A DNA stretch of 64,000 bases from Bimastos eiseni (lineage: Eukaryota > Annelida > Clitellata > Crassiclitellata > Lumbricidae): positions 21,667,835-21,731,834 of the forward strand of contig OY365810.1 of assembly GCA_959347315.1 (NCBI GenBank), given 5' to 3'. The position numbers and the translations under genes are program-made. Numbering within the stretch: the first letter of the stretch is position 1; each line of letters begins with the position of its first letter. The notes under the pieces were generated by a model that did not search any database, was not told the DNA's origin, and was given only the letters and a program-made list of their open reading frames with translations. Shown in pieces: positions 60,004 to 64,000 of the stretch.

Positions 60004-63000
60004 TGCTTATCCACCGCCGTTACGCATGGTTTCTCGCGCCGGACAGTCAGTCGGTCACTGAAAGAACTTCAGCAGATGATGCAGGACATTGACGGAGCCA
60101 CAAGCCACAAGCCACAAGATCAGCGATGACAAGTGTTACACGTTCAATGGTATCGACCTTCAGGGATTTGAGCGTCAATTTGTCAGTCTACTAATTCATG
60201 CCTTACATCGAATACCCGTGTCGATGAGTGCATCCTTTGAGTGCACTATCGTGCACCATGGAAGTCAACCCCTACACAAACCCACACCTACGTACCCACA
60301 TAATTTTATAGATGGAAGGACTGTGACGCGGTGGTGTTGCAGATATGTTAGGTAGATACTTCGGTAGGTAGGCATGAAAATGCAAATCCTACAAGTCGAC
60401 GCGACACACGATGTGCCAGGTAGCCAATGAAATTTTTCTATATTAGTTTTATGACACATTCAGACTAAAGTCAATCATTTGGTGACCTATATGATGTACA
60501 TTTAATGACACATGGAGCAAATTGGCTAATGATGGACCGAGTTATGATGGCTTCACCCATTCTAGCATTTATTCGTAAACTTAGCATAACACGATGTTTC
60601 AAACACGTGCGTATATTATATGTAGCGAAACCCTGGAGGCCAAAATCAATGCCACACGAGCGATGACGAATTGTCTGTTGTTCATATGTGACAACTTGTT
60701 AGTTACACAGTGCGCAGCTTTGATCCTGATTCCGAAGCGCGTCAGGCTAAAAAAGACTGATAAATTTGTCAGAGTCTTATTGCTACCCATTTGGTCTGCT
60801 TGCAGCTACTGTTAGTGCATTGAAGCTATGGGTTGGTATATTTGTCAAGAGTGTAGGCCTAAGCTATTTCGCTCTTTGAAGTTAACACGCTCGCCGAAAA
60901 AGAAACTTGAACGAGTTTAAATCAAATGGCCGTTGTTGTACTTAACTAAATTCAAGGCTACCGGTCAGATGTGAAAGAAAGTCATACATTATGTCGATTT
61001 TTTTGCGACACCGTTCCATATCGACGATGATTTGCTGTCGCCCTCCTTCTTTCTCCAGGCTTGGGACTGGCACTGTCAAAGTCCAAACAGTGGCAGGGTT
61101 ACATCATGCATTAGAGCATAATAGAGGAGCGGACAAAGTCACTGCGACGACTTCCGGCGAACTTGAAAATCAATAGGGCCTCGAACCTGATTTATTTATA
61201 TAGCATTAACTCAAGAAGTATCGAAGTCTTTGGTTTCTTAATAATTCTATGATCATAAAATACCACGAATAGTTTAATAACAAAACAGCTGTGTCAGTTG
61301 AAAAATGCGAAATAGGCCTTAAATGAATTAATCAACGACAGCGTTCGTGCCCCAATCCATATTCCGAGTTACACAAAAGAGATCTGCTAAAAGCTTTAAT
61401 TAGCCTTTTCCTGATATGTAGGCCCATACGGTTCCCGCTAAATTCAAAACTTACAACCAAACGGTAGGCATGCTTTTAAATGCTCACGAACGTTAACCAA
61501 TTACAAACAAAATCAAAACCTGACAACTGCAAATCCGTGTTCATGATGTTATTGACTGGCTAAAAATGCGCTACATAAAAATCCAGATATACAAATCTGA
61601 TTTCTATGCATAATACATAGGCCTGTATACATAGATAGGCCTACAACTCAGCAAGGTAACATCGTAGAAATATTACGTAAACGTGGGTCAGAACCCTCAG
61701 GTCAATCGCAGCATGACCTCAGGAATATTTTGTGTTTTGCCACAATATAAATCCATGTCGACAGAGAAAGAAGAATTCTTTTATTAATTAAATCTTAAAT
61801 GTCTGGATGGATACAGTTTTTGGATAGATGGACAGTTGAATGGATGCATTGATTTATCGGTCGTGGTCGATGGATAGGCAAATCGATGGATGGACAGTTG
61901 GAAAACATGCAGACAGACAAGCAAACGGATAAAACAATAGATGTTCATGTCCATTGTTGAAGAATCCTTACATTTTTTTATTTTCTAACTGACTAGGTAG
62001 AGCACCCAATGCAGAATGCTCCTTTTTCGAGATTTGGGTTTGGCACCACCGTGAAGGGAGACAGCGGTGTTAAGATAATAACAATATCCATGACCAATCA
62101 CTTTTATTAAATCAAATTAATAGACAAACGATTACAGTTAAGTTTCATGGAATGTTTTCTGATAACAACAGTGATGAAATTAAAACAGTAAGATTACTAA
62201 TTGGAGTCTTCTAGCACGATAAAAAAATATTATATTTGTGTATGGTTTCCTAAAATTAAACCTCTTTGACAGGCATTGACTCTTGTTCTATGTTAGCCGG
62301 TATACGGTTTGTCAGCCTTCCCATTTTACGAAGAAATATATATGATCGTTGTTTTGTTAACACATAATTGTTTCATATAATTATTATACTATTGCCACAT
62401 AGGAGAAATGTTAAGAGTTAAAGAAATTTTAAGGCATTATTAATCATTTCAATATGCTGTTAATACTGATCATGATCATAATAATAGAAATATTTAGAAT
62501 GACAACAATAAAATTAGGATTATCACTGTTAATGACAAGAATGGAAAAATACATTAAATACAGCAATCTATATTGAAATAATAACTACTAGAACGTATTA
62601 ATTTACAACCTATGTGTACTGAATCGCTTGCTATCCATATTATTATTATTATTATTTGTAGGGGGCGTATCATTATAATTATTTTAACATTACAAATCCT
62701 ATAAAAATTGCATAATAGGACTACATACTACCTCGATGATCAATTACATAGACTATAACCTTGCTATTGTTAATTATTAATTATTGCCTATCAACAGCAT
62801 AGTAACGTAAGTTCCCTATTGTTGCAGTTGCCTTTTGGATATGCATTTTAATCGTAATATAATTTACCTAGATGAAGTGACAACACGATTTGTAATAAAT
62901 TTTTATTTTCCAATCTTATGGGAACAACATATAATTAACATAATCGTTACATTATAACGCGTTGTTTTCAATTGTGTTCAGAACAGCAACATTACAGTTA

Positions 63001-64000
63001 ATGTTATTACTGTGTTTGAAGCCGATGGAAAAATATAAGTGAAAGGAAAAAATGTCATTAAGAAACGCATCAACACTTTAGCACTTGCAAAAACCGTTAC
63101 GAAGACTAACATTTCACAAAAAGTTATGTATTGTACACTTATCAAAAATACGCGCTGAGTTGCATGCACAAAATAATAACCAGATTCTTAAATTTACTTT
63201 TATATATAGGACAATGATTTCAATAAATTGCAGATTATCCGTTCAAAGCACCAACAGTTGCGCAATACTTTGAGTAATATATTTCGCCATACAAATGTGA
63301 AAATTTAAGCAGGCTTTAAAAATTAAATAAGATATCACAGAGCCGATTCAATCGATCTCATCACAAATTCGAAATGCTTAGAAAGCTAAGAACGCAATAA
63401 CTTCCTCTCCTTCCGCCGCCTGTCCACGAACCATTTCCAAACTTGTTTCGATGTAAGACCCAATTCTTGAGCTAAATGGTCACAGCAGATGCGATCTGGG
63501 AACGTATTGCCGTGAGAGAAAGCTCCTTCCAATACTTCAATTGCCTTCTTCGTCTTGCGTGGTCGTCTGTTCGTCTGAATGGGTTGGGAATCTTCTAACT
63601 TTGGGTTCGTTGTTGTTAATGGTACATCGGAGGCTTGCTTAGAGTGAGCTCCGTTGAACTCAGAAGACAGCGAATCCGGTACATAAAGCACACGAGCACA
63701 ATCAGGTAAAATCGATCCATGACAATCAGCATACACAGAATTGCTGTCATAAGAAGTGTTTGAAGTGTAGTTTAGGTAGTTGGTAGGATAGTGAAGTTGA
63801 GTATTGTTGGAAATGTCAGCTTTGTAAGACAAGTAACTAGGATGGTCAGAAGGTTTATATAGAATGTGAGAAGAGTAGAGCTCAGAAGATCTAGATATAT
63901 TACTCACATTACCAAGATATTGATGTTCGTAGCTACATGAAGGAAGATGTGTAAGGTTATGCGAACCGTGTAAAGGCAGACCATATGAGTTTGAGATTTC
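60004..64000. repeat. Tandem array unit 11 (partial)
   Basis: Carries the CCACAAG duplication and the 11-bp spacer deletion. It has a single 3'-flank segment that nevertheless contains the GAATCGCTT insertion (near 62621) otherwise typical of expanded copies. The window ends inside its homeobox gene, so the array continues beyond it. Confidence 0.95.
63386..64000 (-). CDS. Divergent homeodomain protein, copy 11 (cut by window end)
   Basis: Residues 63-266 are visible and open. The first 62 codons (186 bp) should lie beyond the window, with the ATG expected near 64186. Asn96 marks it as right-hand lineage; Thr191 and Glu241 are as in the reference, and residue 44 cannot be seen. The homeodomain is complete and unchanged. 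Whether the missing part is intact is unknown. Confidence 0.82.
   Translation of the reverse strand, partial: EISNSYGLPLHGSHNLTHLPSCSYEHQYLGNVSNISRSSELYSSHILYKPSDHPSYLSYKADISNNTQLHYPTNYLNYTSNTSYDSNSVYADCHGSILPDCARVLYVPDSLSSEFNGAHSKQASDVPLTTTNPKLEDSQPIQTNRRPRKTKKAIEVLEGAFSHGNTFPDRICCDHLAQELGLTSKQVWKWFVDRRRKERKLLRS

Overview
The window looks like animal nuclear DNA. It is AT-rich, has no bacterial-style operons, carries a homeobox gene with a likely 5'-leader intron and a TATA-type promoter, and contains many AGGCCTA-type words. I associate those words with echinoderm and other marine invertebrate genomes, but that link is inference. A sea urchin, sea star or related deuterostome is my best guess; the sequence does not prove it.

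The whole 64 kb is one head-to-tail tandem array with no unique flanking DNA. The basic unit is 4,911-4,922 bp. I count ten complete units and a partial eleventh: 1-4922, 4923-9833, 9834-14755, 14756-19677, 19678-28750, 28751-33661, 33662-40123, 40124-45826, 45827-52304, 52305-60003 and 60004-64000. The phase is set arbitrarily by the window start. Each unit has one convincing protein gene, on the minus strand: a 266-residue protein with a Ser/Tyr/Asn-rich N-terminal 200 residues and a C-terminal, very divergent, paired-like homeodomain. Eight of the eleven copies match the reference or differ by one or two substitutions, and copy 7 differs by three. Copy 8 has a nonsense codon at residue 41. 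Copy 11 is cut by the window end.

Upstream of each gene (higher coordinates) lie a 50-nt intron in the 5' leader, a TATATAAA box about 255 bp from the ATG, and four CTTTGAA/T words, the TCF/LEF consensus, within 230 bp. This suggests an early zygotic gene driven by beta-catenin/TCF, in the manner of the tandem pmar1/micro1/hbox12 homeobox genes of sea urchins. The protein lacks an obvious eh1 motif and has Asp in place of the near-invariant homeodomain Asn51, so I do not assign one of those names.

Unit length varies because the DNA just 3' of the gene has itself been amplified. A ~1.38-kb segment is present four times in unit 5 and three times in unit 10. A nested ~0.775-kb segment is present three times in units 7 and 9 and twice in unit 8. 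Shared indels and substitutions define a left lineage (units 1-6 and the start of 7) and a right lineage (the gene of unit 7 onward), with mosaic copies suggesting unequal crossing-over and gene conversion. The remaining ~3 kb of each unit appears noncoding. Its small ORFs persist mainly because the copies are nearly identical, and the best plus-strand ORF is broken by indels in several units.
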